NCBI GenBank assembly: GCA_016630955.3
Contig: CM049985.1
Location: 3,100,001 to 3,164,000, forward strand
Source of the DNA: Didymella arachidicola
Lineage: Eukaryota; Ascomycota; Dothideomycetes; Pleosporales; Didymellaceae
DNA: 64,000 bases
Direction of reading: 5' to 3'
Shown here: positions 44,593 through 56,459 of the stretch, piece after piece
How the letters are laid out: each line of letters starts with the position of its first letter
Position numbering within the stretch: the stretch's first letter is position 1
Translations under genes and position numbers: made by a program
The notes under the pieces: model-generated
Seen by the model: only the letters and a program-made list of their open reading frames with translations
Told to the model about the DNA's origin: nothing
Database searches by the model: none

Positions 44593-46269
44593 TCACTCCT
44601 CATCCTCAAGAACAATCCGCTTACTCATCGAATCCACAACTTTGGAAAAGAACTTGGCCGCATGCGCTCTGGGGAAACTAATCACCTCCGTCAAATAATC
44701 CGGCAGCAAATCCAACAACTCGCGATCCCGCTGCTCGTCGAGCAGGGGCTGGTACACGAACTCGGTGTCGGCGTAGCTCTCGCCTGCGTCGGAGATGGTG
44801 AGGTGGAAGTGCAGCGCTGCGTTTTGTTAGCTTTTATTTCATCGAGCAAATAAATGTGTGGGTGTGTGAGAGGGGGGGACATACTCCCATTCCGCCCCGT
44901 CTGCAAACAATCATACACATCCTCATCATCTTCGTTCTTCTTGACACCCACGATGACGAGGTTAGTTAGGTCGCAGTACATTTCCACCTTGTGCTTTTGC
45001 AGCATCGCGTCCTTTGCTGCCTCTGCGGTGCCGGGGAGAACGACGCCTGTTGAGCGGGGTTTGGCGGCGCTGCTGGGGATTTTGGGGTCTTGTTGTGTGG
45101 AGGAGCGGGCGGCTGCGAGTTTGGTGTTGAGGGTTGTGTTTTCTTTCTGGGCGGTGTTGAGGGCATCGGCGAGTTTTTTGTTTTCGGCGGCGAGGGAGGT
45201 GGTTGTTTTTGTGAGGGTGGAGATGGATTTTTGGAGGGAGGTGAGTTCGGAGGTGCGTGATTGGAGGTCGGCGACTTGTTGCTTGAGGGCTTTGATGAGG
45301 GCGTCTTGGTCTGTGGAGAGGTTAGTTGGGTCTTGTGGGAGTGGGGAGTGGAAAGGCACCTTTTGCGACCTGATCTGTCCGCTTCTTGAGCTGGTCGAAG
45401 CTGGACTCCTTGCTCGATATCGCGACTTCCTTCAGCGTCTCGTACTTGGCCGTCATGGCCTCCAGCTTCTTAGTCAGATCCCCGACCTTCCGCCGCATGG
45501 CCGGGTCACGCTCTGTGTCTGACGCGCTGCCCGCTCGCCGCCCTGCAGCTGAGGGCTGCCGTGTCCTGCTCACTGCTGTGCGTCGCGCTGAAGGCCGTGG
45601 GGGTGGAGGCATACTCTCGGGAATCTCATCAACCTCAATCGAGTCCTCCATGTCCATCGGATCCGCCTCCGGCTCAGCCTGTGTTTCTGGAATCGTGAAC
45701 GTCTCCGGCTCTCCTTCTGACTCTGCGCCGCGCTTGGTCGACCGTGACTTGCCCGCCACCTTCGTCTTGGTCTCTTTCTTCCCCGCAGTCTCTTTCGGCG
45801 CAGCTTTGCGCCCTCGTTTCGCCGGCGCTGCCTCTTCTTCGGCCTCCTCTTCCTCTTGCGCTTTTTTGGCCTTGGCCGGTCGCCTCCTCTTAGCTGGCTT
45901 CACAGGCTCTGCGAATTCTACGGTCTCGTCCTCCTCGAGCTCGTCGGCGTTCTCGGCATCGCTATCCGCGCCATTCTTGCGCTCTGCCAGCGCCTTGCGA
46001 CCAGCTTTCGCGGGAGCTTTCTTCGGCGCTGCAGTGTCCTTTTTCGCCTCGCTTGCACGCGCCGCTGGTATTCCTTTGGCCATCGCCTTGGTCACGGAGG
46101 CCGTCTTGGAAGTTTGCGCAGCCTTCCCACACGCTTTGCGGGGCGGCGCTTTGTTTTCCGTGTTGGACTCGGGCGTGGGCATTGCGTTGAGCTCGTCGTG
46201 CGTCATTTCGTCTTCCGATGCCGAGTCGACTGTGAAAGATATGTTTGCGACTGCATTGCGAGGCGCCAT
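44593..46269 (-). CDS. PCS1: monopolin/kinetochore protein Pcs1 (Csm1)
   Basis: Exons 46269-45360, 45310-44885 and 44816-44593; introns of 49 and 68 nt. The product is 519 aa from the ATG at 46269 (MAPRNAVANISFTVDS); an upstream in-frame ATG at 46398 is less likely. The first 260 residues are low-complexity and basic/acidic, with AT-hook-like KRRRPAK and KRGRKAAP. A long coiled coil follows (about 285-400). The C-terminal globular domain (VEMYCDLTNLVIVGVKKNED, TLHFHLTISDAGESYADTEF, LPDYLTEVISFPRAHAAKFF) matches Csm1/Pcs1 (PF12539). The protein clamps microtubule-binding sites at kinetochores for correct chromosome attachment, and in yeast also acts at rDNA. Nuclear. Confidence 0.92.
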
Positions 46270-46659
46270 TGCTGCTGTGATCTGGGCGTTGCGCCTGGAA
46301 GCTGCGATTGTTGCTGGTCTGTCTTGCGACGGGAAGTGGGATGTAAACAACACCAACATCGAAAGTCCGTGCGACCAGTAGCGCGTGTTCACCTGCATTG
46401 CACCAGCACTTTATCCCTACCAGTCATAGCTTCTGATACGAACTCCAGGATAGATGTGCTCAAATGATGGTCAAGTCGAAAGAAAAATTTATAATGATAA
46501 GTATTCTTATGTTTGGCATGGCAACTGCTGTATGGGCATTTACTCAAGGTCACATACTCCTCGAAATAACCACATACATTGCAAGCACATAAATTCCACT
46601 CCAACAATATGATCAGTCACACACCACGAAACCCTCACCCTCTCCACCCTCTCAAGCCC

Positions 46660-47439
46660 CTACCCTGTCTTCTCCCTAAACACCCTCCCCATACTCTCCT
46701 CCCACTCCCTCACAATCCCCCCCGCCATCCCCGGCGCAATCATCTCCTCCCCCTCCCTCCACTTCCCCACCGTCTCCTCCACAAACTCCTCCACACTCAT
46801 CGCCGCCGAATTCTTCTCCTTCTTATTATCATCCGGATCGTCCCTCTCGCGATGCAAATCCGTCGCCACCGTCGGCGGCGCAATCTCCACAACGCGCACC
46901 CCCTCCCCCTCGAGCTGCTTCCGCAGCGCCATGCTCCAGAAGTGCATCCACGCTTTGGTGCCGTTGTACACGGGGTTAATGATGGAGAAGGGGACGAAGC
47001 CTAACACAGAGGATACGTTTACGATGAGCGCGTTGGGTTTGGATTTTAGATGTGGGAGCAGGGTGAGGGCGAGGTGCATGGGGCCGCGGATGTTGATGTC
47101 GAGTTCTTGGTCTGCTTTTTCGAGGAACTCGGTTGCGGGGAGTTTGGTGACAGAGAGGGGGCGCTGGACGCCGGCGTTGTTGACGAGGCAGTCGAGGTCT
47201 GGGTGGGCTTTTGTGAGGGCTGCGACGAAGGATGGGATTGAGGAGATGTTGCCCGTGTCGAGAGTGTAGTATGCGGTGGCGCCGATTTCCCTCGCGGAGG
47301 ATTGGAGGTTGGATTCTGTGCGGCCCGCGATGATTACTTTTTTGCCGTCGGCGATTAGTTGTTGGGAGAGGGCTTTGCCGATGCCGCCTCCGCCGCCGGT
47401 GACGAGGGCTACTTTGAAGTCGTAGTTGGATGGGGACAT
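46660..47439 (-). CDS. short-chain dehydrogenase/reductase (DltE-like)
   Basis: Single exon, 259 aa. A classical SDR with the nucleotide loop TGGGGGIGKAL at residues 14-24, Arg at the end of beta-2 (IIAGRTESN, favouring NADP), the NNAG motif (LVNNAGVQRP), the catalytic Ser in NVSSVLGFVP and the YNGTK active-site Tyr/Lys. The next part (VVEIAPPTVATDL) also fits the family. The C-terminal region is rich in acidic and Lys residues and then ends with WREGEEMIAPGMAGG. It most resembles bacterial DltE-type or uncharacterised fungal SDRs. Substrate unknown; cytosolic. It is divergent from the phenol monooxygenase gene, 695 bases away. Confidence 0.9.
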   Translation of the reverse strand: MSPSNYDFKVALVTGGGGGIGKALSQQLIADGKKVIIAGRTESNLQSSAREIGATAYYTLDTGNISSIPSFVAALTKAHPDLDCLVNNAGVQRPLSVTKLPATEFLEKADQELDINIRGPMHLALTLLPHLKSKPNALIVNVSSVLGFVPFSIINPVYNGTKAWMHFWSMALRKQLEGEGVRVVEIAPPTVATDLHRERDDPDDNKKEKNSAAMSVEEFVEETVGKWREGEEMIAPGMAGGIVREWEESMGRVFREKTG

Positions 47440-48134
47440 TGCGGGGGTTGCGGTTGAGTCTTGGTGGAATCTGCTGCCAGACCTGAGCCTCTGGCCATTG
47501 ATCTATTTTGTTTCTTCATCACTGCTAAGATTTGTCAATACACATGACGTAAGGTCGGTCCCCTATGATGGAGCGAATGCGCCATCAAGTGGATGCTCAA
47601 GTAGCGTTCTTCTCGACCATGGCCTTCGAGCTGGAGATGCAGCATCTCGAAAGCATTTCAATGCCAAGCATCTGGAAGTAATGTGAGGTCGACATGCAAC
47701 CCGAGGCTCAGCGGGGCGCTCTGCGCCTCGGTCACGATCCACACCCCTGCACTCTAGGGCTGCTTTCCGATCTTGACAAAATCCTGACAAACATCCGTCT
47801 CGGCCTGCAGACGCCCTCTCGCATGCCAATCACAGCACCAGCATTACAACGAAGCGTCATCCAGCCTGGATCGAGCTTGGCGCGTTGTGGGGTAACGGTC
47901 GACCAGCACGCGGGTGTTCCGCTCAGAATGGACTGCCGTAGCTCCGAAATGTGCTACCGAAGCGGAGTAATCCATGGAGTCGAAATTGTATATCACGGGG
48001 CCGTCCTGGGTGGCGGCGCTTGAAGTCGACGTTGATATATCTACTCTTGTGTTTGTCCTGTCGTGTTGCTGCATTGTTGCTGCAGGCCTCATCTTTGGAC
48101 CTTGATACTTTACGACTGGAACTGAACAGCAAGA
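47440..48134. other. intergenic between divergent genes, nothing recognised
   Basis: 695 bases between the divergent SDR and phenol monooxygenase genes. No coding signal; holds both promoters. Confidence 0.5.
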
Positions 48135-50279
48135 ATGGCGGTTACTGAGGCCCCGGAATCCAAGTGCGATGTGTATGTTGAGCGCGGCTGATAAATAATT
48201 CATGCTAACGTGGAATAGTCTCATCATCGGCGCTGGGCCAGCAGGGTGGGCTCTTTTGTGATATGACAAAAAGGCAGGCTTGGCTAACAGGTCTCAGCAT
48301 GATGATGGCGGCATGGATGGCACGCATGGGCATCAACGCGCGCATTGTCGACAAACGCAGCACCAAAATCTTTTCTGGACAAGCCGATGGTCTTCAAAGC
48401 CGCAGTCTCGAGATCTTCGACAGCTTTGGCTTCGCCGATCGAGCGTGGAAGGAAGCCAATCACATGATTGAGATGTGCATGTGGAACCCCGGCGAAGATG
48501 GTGTTCTCAGGAGGAGCGATCGTGTTCCTGATATGCCGGTTGGGCTGAGCAGGTTTACCCAGATCGTGCTGCATCAGGGCCGCATTGAGCGCTTCTTCCT
48601 CGATCACATCAAGAAGCACTCCAAGGACACGCTACGCGTCGAGAGAGCGGTGCTTCCAGAGTCTCTGGAGATTGACGAGGAGAAGTGTGACGACCACTCA
48701 GCGGACAACTACCCTATCAAGGTGCAGTTGAGGCATCTGACAGACGACGAGGCCGCACCAGCTCAGGCGAACGGACAGACTGTCAACGACGGGCTGTTCA
48801 GGAGTAATCTGGCAGACGACGACACAGATGCCCTGATTAAGAAGGGGAAGGAGAGCAAGGGCGGTTCGGAGATTGTCAGGGCCAAGTACATGGTCGGTTG
48901 TGACGGCGCACACAGCTGGACAAGGCGACAGCTGGGCTTCCAGCTCGAGGGAGAACCGACAGACTACATCTGGGGCGTGCTCGACATTGTCCCCATCACT
49001 GACTTTCCGGACATCCGCAACCGCTGCGCCGTCCACAGTGCATCATCCGGGTCACTCATGGTGATTCCTCGCGAGGAGAAGCTGGTGAGGTTTTACATCC
49101 AGCTTACTGAGATCAAACCGGACGCATCGGGGCGCGCTGATCGCTCCAAGATCACGCCTGATACGATCCTCAAGGCTGCGCAGAAGATCATTGCGCCGTA
49201 CTCGTTGACTTACCAGTACTGTGACTGGTTCACGGCGTATCAGATTGGACAGAGAGTCGGAACGAACTTTGATCACAACAACCGTGTGTTCCTGACTGGT
49301 GATGCGGTACACACGCACTCACCGAAGGCCGGTAAGTGTTGCTGCATTTCATTGAAGCTGCTTGACTGAAACGACCGCAGGCCAGGGCATGAACGTCAGC
49401 ATGCACGACTCGTTCAATCTAGGATGGAAGCTCGGCATGGTAGTCAAAGGCATAGCCCAACCCTCGATCCTCAAGACATACCAGTCCGAGCGGCGCCGAA
49501 TCGCCCAGGACCTCATCGCCTTCGACCACAAGTTCTCGCGACTATTCTCCGGGCGCCCAGCCAAGGACGTCATGGACGACGAGGGCGTGAGCATGGAGGA
49601 CTTCAAGCAGGCCTTCCTAGACGGCAACATGTTCGCCTCCGGTCTATCCGTGGACTACGGCACCAGCATGCTCGTCGCCAAACCAGGCAGCTCTCTCGAC
49701 CAGGGCGACGGCACCGACGTATCCTCGACATATCACAAGAAAGTCACAGGCAAACAAGCCCTCGCAACCAACATCAAACTCGGCATGCGCTTCCCCAGCT
49801 TCAAAGTCCTCAACCAATCCGATGCGCGACCCTGGGAATTCCAATCTAAGCTAAAAAGCGACGGCCGCTTCCGCATCATCGTCTTCGCGGGCAACGTCGC
49901 CAACCGCGCGCAGCAAGCCCGGCTGAAGGTCTTCTGCGAGCACCTCAGCTCGTCGCAGTTCCTGGCCCCACACCTCCACGCGCACATTGCGCTGCTGACG
50001 TGCCACGCCTCGAAGCGCACCGATGTAGAGCTGCTCCGCGACTTCCCGGAGGTGCTGCATCCGTTTGATAGCAAGTGGGGGTGGGACTATGATTCAGTGT
50101 ATGTGGATGATGTTAGTTACCATGAGGGGTTTGGGGATGCTTATAGGAATTATGGGGTTGAGAGGGAGGGTGGGTGCGTGGTGGTGACGAGGCCGGATCA
50201 GTATGTTGGGCATGTGGATTCGCTGGATGAGGAGGGGTTTGGGGGTGTGGAGGCGTATTTCAAGGGCGTGTTTGTGTAG
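48135..50279 (+). CDS. phenol 2-monooxygenase (FAD-dependent)
   Basis: Exons 48135-48172, 48219-48245, 48298-49331 and 49381-50279; introns of 46, 52 and 49 nt. The second exon is only 27 nt. The product is 665 aa. Splicing creates CDVLIIGAGPAGMMMAAWMA, the FAD-binding loop, which no single open frame shows. Further landmarks are DGLQSRSLEIFDSFG, the YMVGCDGAHSWTRRQLGF motif, and the second FAD site FLTGDAVHTHSPKAGQGMNV, again across a splice. The last 180 residues form the thioredoxin-like C-terminal domain of phenol hydroxylases (PF07976). The enzyme adds a hydroxyl to phenols using NADPH and O2, giving catechols. The substrate may be phenol, a substituted phenol or a secondary metabolite. 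Confidence 0.92.
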
Positions 50280-50757
50280 TAGAAGGTAGACGAAGTGTAA
50301 CGAATGGAACAGAGCAGAGAGCCAGACCAATCGAAGCGTAGACGAATCGAAGCGCCTGTAACCAGTCACCTATCACCTCCAAGCGCCTGTGCTTTGTTCC
50401 TGCAGCCCTGTTTCAGTCTCTCAGACGAGGTTGCACAGCGGCTAGCGGATCTGCCGTGTCACGCCGGATTCGGGCGCTGTCGACGCCACGCGCCAGCCCA
50501 CAAGGCGACCGGCGGCGGCCTGACGCGCGCGTTTCCCCAGCAACCGCGTCTGCTCCCAGCCACCCTGCGGTGTCTCCCCCACGATGCTCCAGCCTTCGCC
50601 GCTCTAAGACGGCAGTCCCACCCAATTCGAGATCACTCCTCCCCATTTTTTGGCGTAGTCCATTGTTACCCAGAGAGCGCACAGTCACTGCGTTGTTGCG
50701 TCTATTGTCTGTTTGCAGCTACAGCATTTATTATCGTGCAGTGGACACAGCGGCGAC
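50280..50757. other. intergenic, promoter and leader of chitin synthase
   Basis: 478 bases between two genes on the same strand. The long open frame that seems to begin at 50304 passes through here by chance: it is in a different frame from the chitin synthase start. Confidence 0.7.
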
Positions 50758-53700
50758 ATGAGCCGGCCGCGTACGCCGGATGGCGGGCGCTATCAACGGC
50801 CGCCCGCATACGACGAGGACGAGCTATTGCCGTCGATGCAAGGGGGCTCAACAATGCGCTTGTTGACAAACGCAGAGGATGTGTACCAGTGAGTGTTTCG
50901 TTGTTTCGTTGTGTTTGTTGTGTCTCGCCATCTGCCCTTCACCGCGACCCCCACCGCGCGCATTCCGCCGCTTCCCACGCGAGATTGACGTCTCATTCCG
51001 CTCTGTACAGAAGCCGCTCGCTCGACGACGCTTCGGATTTCATGTCGACTGCAGGCGCGCTGGGTGCCAACATGACGCCGGCGGAGGCGGGCAAGACGCG
51101 GGCGGCCGAGGCAGACATTGTCGACTTCCTGCGCGAGGCCGGCGATGCGCTGAACTCGACGTCGGGTGCTGCCCAGCCGGCGGCGACGACGACGACGACC
51201 GCCGTGCCCCGGCGCAAGACGCTCAAGACGCGCCTCAGCGACTCGCTCTACACGTCCAAGCCGAAGCTTGCGCCGCACGACCATGGCTTACCAATGCAAC
51301 CCCTCTCCAGACCCCCCGGGCTCGCGCGCACACTCTCGATCCTCGACGCCGCCCCGAACATGCCGCCGCCCGCAGCGGATGGCTCCTCGCCGCCGTACCA
51401 GCCGTACCGCAGGCCACTGTCGCCCGACCGCCCGTACTCGCCCACCCGCACCTCGTTCGACTACGCCCGCCCGCCCGCCTCGACACACTACGAGCCCGAG
51501 ACGCTCGACGGCACCCCGCGCCCCGGCAGTCCCACGCGCCCCGGCAGTCCTAGGCGGCCGCTGCCTCCCCAGCCGCTGTTCGCCGGCGGTGCGCGCCCCG
51601 CGCCCCGCGACTCGGACTTTGGGCCTGACATGGGCGACATGATGTCGATCCCCATCGACGAGGACCCCTTCGACGACGACAAGACGCACGACGACCGCCG
51701 CCCCGACTTCGACGCGCGCGGCTCCTACATGTCCGACGATACGTACACCGAGGGCTACACCAACATCGAAGAGAAGGACGAGCACTATGGGCCTGCTCCC
51801 ACCGGCGCCATGCCGCGGCGAGGAGCGCGAGACGCCGTCATGACCAAGAAGGAGGTCCGCCTGATCAACGGCGAGCTGATCCTCGAGTGCAAGATCCCCA
51901 CCATCCTGTACAGTTTCCTGCCCCGCCGAGACGACATCGAATTCACCCACATGCGCTACACCGCCGTCACCTGCGACCCGGACGACTACGTCGACCGCGG
52001 GTACAAGCTGCGCCAGAACATGGGCAACCCGCGCGAGACGGAGCTCTTCATCTGCATCACCATGTACAACGAGAACGAGATCGACTTCACCCGCACCATG
52101 CACGGCGTCATGCAGAACATCAGCCACTTCTGCTCGCGCATGAAGTCGAGGACGTGGGGGAAGGACGGCTGGCAGAAGATTGTCGTGTGCATCATCTCCG
52201 ACGGACGCAGCAAAGTGCATCCCCGAACCCTCGACGCCATTGCTGCCATGGGCTGCTTCCAGGAGGGCATCGCGAAGAACCACGTCAACCAGCGCGAAGT
52301 CACGGCCCACGTCTACGAGTACACAACCCAGGTCTCGCTCGACTCGGACCTCAAGTTCAAGGGCGCCGAGAAGGGCATTGTGCCGTGCCAGATGATTTTT
52401 TGCCTCAAGGAGGCCAACTCCAAGAAGCTCAACTCGCATCGTTGGTTTTTCAATGCCTTTGGCCGCGCGCTCAACCCGAATATCTGCATTCTGCTCGACG
52501 TCGGGACGAAACCGGGTCCAAAGGCCTTGTACCATCTCTGGAAAGCATTCGACACAGACTCGTCCGTGGCGGGAGCTGCTGGTGAGATCAAGGCCGGCAA
52601 GGGCAAGGCCTGGCTCGGTCTGCTCAACCCGCTGGTCGCCTCGCAGAACTTCGAGTACAAAATGTCAAACATCCTCGACAAGCCGCTGGAGTCGGTTTTT
52701 GGCTACATCACTGTCCTGCCTGGTGCGCTGTCCGCGTATCGATACCATGCCTTGCAGAACGACCACACAGGACACGGCCCGCTCAGCCAGTACTTCAAGG
52801 GCGAGACGTTGCACGGTCAAGATGCGGATGTGTTTACAGCGAACATGTATCTGGCTGAGGATCGTATTCTGTGTTGGGAGCTGGTGGCCAAGCGCAGCGA
52901 ACAGTGGGTCCTGAAGTATGTCAAGGCTGCTACTGGCGAGACTGATGTGCCTGGTAAGTTTGCGTGCTCGAATTATGGAATACCGCTAACGACCACAGAT
53001 GCGGTCCCTGAGTTCATCTCCCAGCGTCGACGTTGGCTCAACGGTGCCTTCTTCGCGGCTGTCTACTCACTACTCCACTTTAAGCAGGTCTGGTCGACTG
53101 ACCACACCGTGTGGCGCAAGATCCTCCTCCACATTGAATTCATCTACCAGTTCGTGCAGCTCATGTTCACGTTCTTCTCGCTCGCCAACTTCTACCTCAC
53201 ATTCTTCTTTGTTGCTGGCTCGCTCGCCGATCCGGACATGGACCCCTTTGGCCACCACATTGGCAAAGTCATCTTCTACATCCTCCGCTACACCTGCACG
53301 CTCCTCATCTGCATGCAGTTCATCCTATCGATGGGCAACCGTCCCCAAGGTGCCAAGAAAATGTTCCTCTGGAGCATGATCGGCTACGGCATCATCATGG
53401 CCTACACAACCTTCGCCACCATCTACATCGTCGTCTACCAGCTCAAAGACAGCTCCGCCCCCAAAACCATCGGCAACAACACCTTCACCAACCTCATCGT
53501 CTCCATCGCCACCACCATCGGCCTCTACTTCGTCATGTCCTTCATGTACCTCGATCCCTGGCACATGTTCACCTCGGCCGGCCAATACTTCGCCCTCCTC
53601 CCCTCCTACATCGCCACCCTCCAAGTCTACGCCTTCTGCAACACCCACGACATCACCTGGGGCACCAAAGGCGACAACATTGCCAAAACCGACCTCGGCG

Positions 53701-54293
53701 ACGCAAAAGCAAAAACAACAGACGTCGTCGAACTCGAAATGCCCTCGGAACAACTAGACATCGACTCGGCCTACGACGAAGCCCTCCGCAACCTGCGCGA
53801 CCGCGTCGAAGTGCCCCAGCCACCCACCTCCGAATCCCAACAACAAGAAGACTACTACCGCGCGGTACGCACATACATGGTAGTCATCTGGCTCATCTCC
53901 AACGCCATCCTCGCCATGTCCGTCTCCGAAGCCTACGGCAACAGGAAAGTATCAAATAATGTCTACCTCACCTTCATCCTCTGGAGCACCGCGGCCCTCG
54001 CCCTCTTCCGCGCCATAGGCAGCACCAGTTTCCTAATCATCGAGGCCGTGCACCGCGCCATGGAAACAAAACTCAAGTGGGAGGACCGCATTGAGGATAA
54101 GAAAACGGGGAAGACGGGACTGGGGGGCGGGATTAAGAGTCAGCGGAAGGGCAAGTGGTGGAAGTTTGGGTTCGGCGGGAGTTATGGTGGCGGGAGTGTT
54201 ATTTCGAGCGCTTGGTTTAGCAAGAGTTCGATTAGTAGTAAGTTGAGTAGCATTAGTCCGAGTAATTGGGGGGGGAGCTCGGTGGGGAGATAG
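50758..54293 (+). CDS. chitin synthase, division 1 (class I-III type)
   Basis: Exons 50758-50888, 51011-52953 and 52999-54293; introns of 122 and 45 nt. The product is 1122 aa. The short intron is in frame and without stop, so 15 intron-encoded residues would be added if it were missed; removing it restores TDVPDAVPEFISQRRRW. The first 300 residues are Pro/Asp-rich and disordered (MSRPRTPDGGRYQRPPAYDE). Then the GT2 catalytic domain follows: ITMYNENEIDFTRTMHGVM, VGTKPGPKALYHLWKAFD, the EDR motif in LAEDRILCWEL and the QRRRW signature. Six or seven membrane helices follow, then WGTKGDN and a last helix. A plasma-membrane enzyme that makes cell-wall chitin from UDP-GlcNAc. The exact class is uncertain. 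The C-terminal tail is unusually Gly/Ser-rich. Confidence 0.94.
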
Positions 54294-54439
54294 AATGGGG
54301 AGATAGAATAGGGAGGGTTTGTGGGCGGGGGAGGAGGTGGTGAGGGGGGGTAAGGGATGTGCCAACAAGGTTACGAATTCACGAACAGCAACTAATCATC
54401 TTCCGGCGTTGGGATAGGTTAAACGGGCTTATAGATACC

Positions 54440-54870
54440 TTTCCTTTGCCCCCTGGGGCACTGGCGATATGAATTTCAAGTAACGGATGAGATGAGATGT
54501 ATATAATGAATACGAGTAGCTGTGTTATTTCTCTGTGTAAAATCTAGAAATAGGAATTGAATAGTGTGTTAGGGGTAGGGGTTGTGGTGCAGGAAGGAGA
54601 GTGTATGCGGAGTGTGTTGTTACAGATTACAGATAGTTTCCTTTGCTCTTGAGGCATTAGCGATATAGTTTTTTAGTTAGTGTGATGAATAGGATGTAGG
54701 GTATGGGTGCACTGATTCTCTCTATAACTTTCATTAGGTGGGTAGCTAAGGGCTTAGATTTGTATTGCTAGAAGAGGTCTGCGTGCTAGGTATGTTGTTA
54801 TAGATATTTGCTTTGCTCTCAAGGCACTGGCGATATGATTATAGTTGGTGTGACGAATGAGATGTATTCA
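54440..54870. repeat. three degenerate direct repeats downstream of chitin synthase
   Basis: Three copies of a 60-75 bp unit. Its core, GGCACTGGCGATAT (54457-54470 and 54823-54836) or GGCATTAGCGATAT (54653-54666), follows a CTTTGCyC stretch and precedes a GTGTGAYGAATGAGATG-like stretch. Copies 2 and 3 also share TGTTGTTAyAGAT upstream. Spacings between cores are 196 and 170 bases. The copies have diverged, so the duplication is not recent. Confidence 0.75.
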
Positions 54871-55119
54871 ATGGAAGCGTCGTTCAATGCTCAGCATCAA
54901 CGACGAAAAAGAATGTTGTCTTCGCCATCGCTTAAGCCATCGTCTGTATAGTCCATCCTCGTCGCTGTCGATGGTATGGAGCCTTCCTACCACATTTCTA
55001 TCCTGCGAGGAACTCGCTTTTCGTCAAGCCTGGAAACCTCATTTTTTTTTATGTGAAACGCTTCAGCCTCACACAGTCTTTGCCTCACTTCTGCCGGCAT
55101 ATCTTTCCAATTACTAGAT

Positions 55120-56175
55120 TCACCCCCCCCGGAAATCCAGACAAAGTTTCGCAGCAAGGTTCTTAACGCTATCGAATCGCTTTAAATCCCACTCAATGTG
55201 CCCATCAGCGATCATAACAAACAGCTCGTCCTCTGTCTTGCTGTAATCTGGCACAATGCCCAAGGCGGGATCCATGATCGCAATAGCAGAGAAAATAGAA
55301 TCTCGAGGATCAGAGCAGAACGAATGGACCATGCCATTATGCCAGGGGTAAAAATATGCTCCCATCGAAGAGTCACGCCACTTCTCGCGAGTTCCGAGTA
55401 CTTTGAGAGCATCTGGATAATTGCTACGACCGGAGTCACAATGCAGGATATCGATGATAGAGTCGGAGAACACGGTAGCCAGAGCCTGCTGCGAGCCTTC
55501 TTGTAACCGTAGCTCACTTGCAAGGATGCATTCTTGTAATATCCATGCTCTTGTCCAGTAGGGATGGTAGAGAATATCAAAGAGACGACTTAAAAGCTCA
55601 TAATCGCTAGTAGTCATATTTTGCCAGGGTTGGATTGAAAAAGGATGTAACTGGTACGCATTGATATAGTCCCATAACCTGGGAAGTCTTGCAGGAGCTC
55701 CAAGCCAGGATATAACATAGGCAGCGCTCGAATAGATCCGTGACATCAAGGCGACTTGATGGTTTCGCTCCGAAATAGTCTCTTGATTGATCCAGAGTGC
55801 GTCTATCCATAAATACTGCGGCTCGGCTACTGCGTCCGCTCCGTCGTGCGTGCTTCGATCGGCGTGCGACCGCTGGTCTTGCCGTCTTTGGTGCAGAAAG
55901 TCCCACAGGTTCTTGCGTATCAGAATTCTCGAACCGTTCAAGGTGATTGCCTCTGAAGCTGCAGCTTCGCACCACATGTACGAGAGGGCAATATATGATT
56001 CGGTCATGGATGCCACAGTCATCTCACATAAGATTGGAGAGTCATCGTCAAGGGGATCGCAGTCGAGGATGCGCAGCAAACGAGTGCTGTCACTGGAGCC
56101 TAGTGGTAAAGGCACAGAAGCGTAGATTTGTGCGATGTCCGACGGCTGACCTGGTTGTGGGGAAGGTGCGGCCAT
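55120..56175 (-). CDS. HET domain protein 2 (short)
   Basis: Single exon, 351 aa. The HET core is complete: ESYIALSYMWCEAAASEAIT, the LRKNL-like ILIRKNLWDFL, YLWIDALWINQETISERNHQ, MSRIYSSAAYVISWLG and the WTRAWILQECILASELRL block. Then HSFCSDPRDSIFSAIAIMDP with PDYSKTEDELF, the usual distal motif. Most HET proteins continue for 200 or more residues past this point; here a stop comes at once after a run of eight G (C8 at 55123-55130 on the plus strand). The protein may be naturally short, or an indel in the tract may have cut it. It is of the same subtype as the gene at the right window edge (both have MDPxxxxxPDYSKT). Confidence 0.82.
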   Translation of the reverse strand: MAAPSPQPGQPSDIAQIYASVPLPLGSSDSTRLLRILDCDPLDDDSPILCEMTVASMTESYIALSYMWCEAAASEAITLNGSRILIRKNLWDFLHQRRQDQRSHADRSTHDGADAVAEPQYLWIDALWINQETISERNHQVALMSRIYSSAAYVISWLGAPARLPRLWDYINAYQLHPFSIQPWQNMTTSDYELLSRLFDILYHPYWTRAWILQECILASELRLQEGSQQALATVFSDSIIDILHCDSGRSNYPDALKVLGTREKWRDSSMGAYFYPWHNGMVHSFCSDPRDSIFSAIAIMDPALGIVPDYSKTEDELFVMIADGHIEWDLKRFDSVKNLAAKLCLDFRGG

Positions 56176-56459
56176 GGTTGGCGGTGAAGGTGAGTGAGAA
56201 CACCCGAAAAGAACTGCGATCGCGAATATTTGAAGAAGAATCTGGGTGTGCGAGAAGTGCGGCGAGTGCGTTGATGTAAGTTACAAAGTGTTATTGACAA
56301 GGCTGGGAGGCAGCTGCCCCAGCGAGGCGAAGGAAGTGGCGCCTGATCACACAGCCACGTCGCAGCTGTGTCGCCAGCCCAAACGCCAAGCGTTGACTTG
56401 CGTACGTCCACTTACAGAAGCCAACGGCAAATTGCAAAAGGGTGTGAGTTACTCATGCC

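Noticed and set aside
45386..46381. 331-codon plus-strand frame opposite the Pcs1 gene
   Set aside because: Mirror of the low-complexity Ala/Lys/Glu-rich coding region of Pcs1; an artefact of codon bias.
51288..52535. 415-codon minus-strand frame inside chitin synthase
   Set aside because: Antisense shadow; Val/Gly/Arg-rich with no domain.
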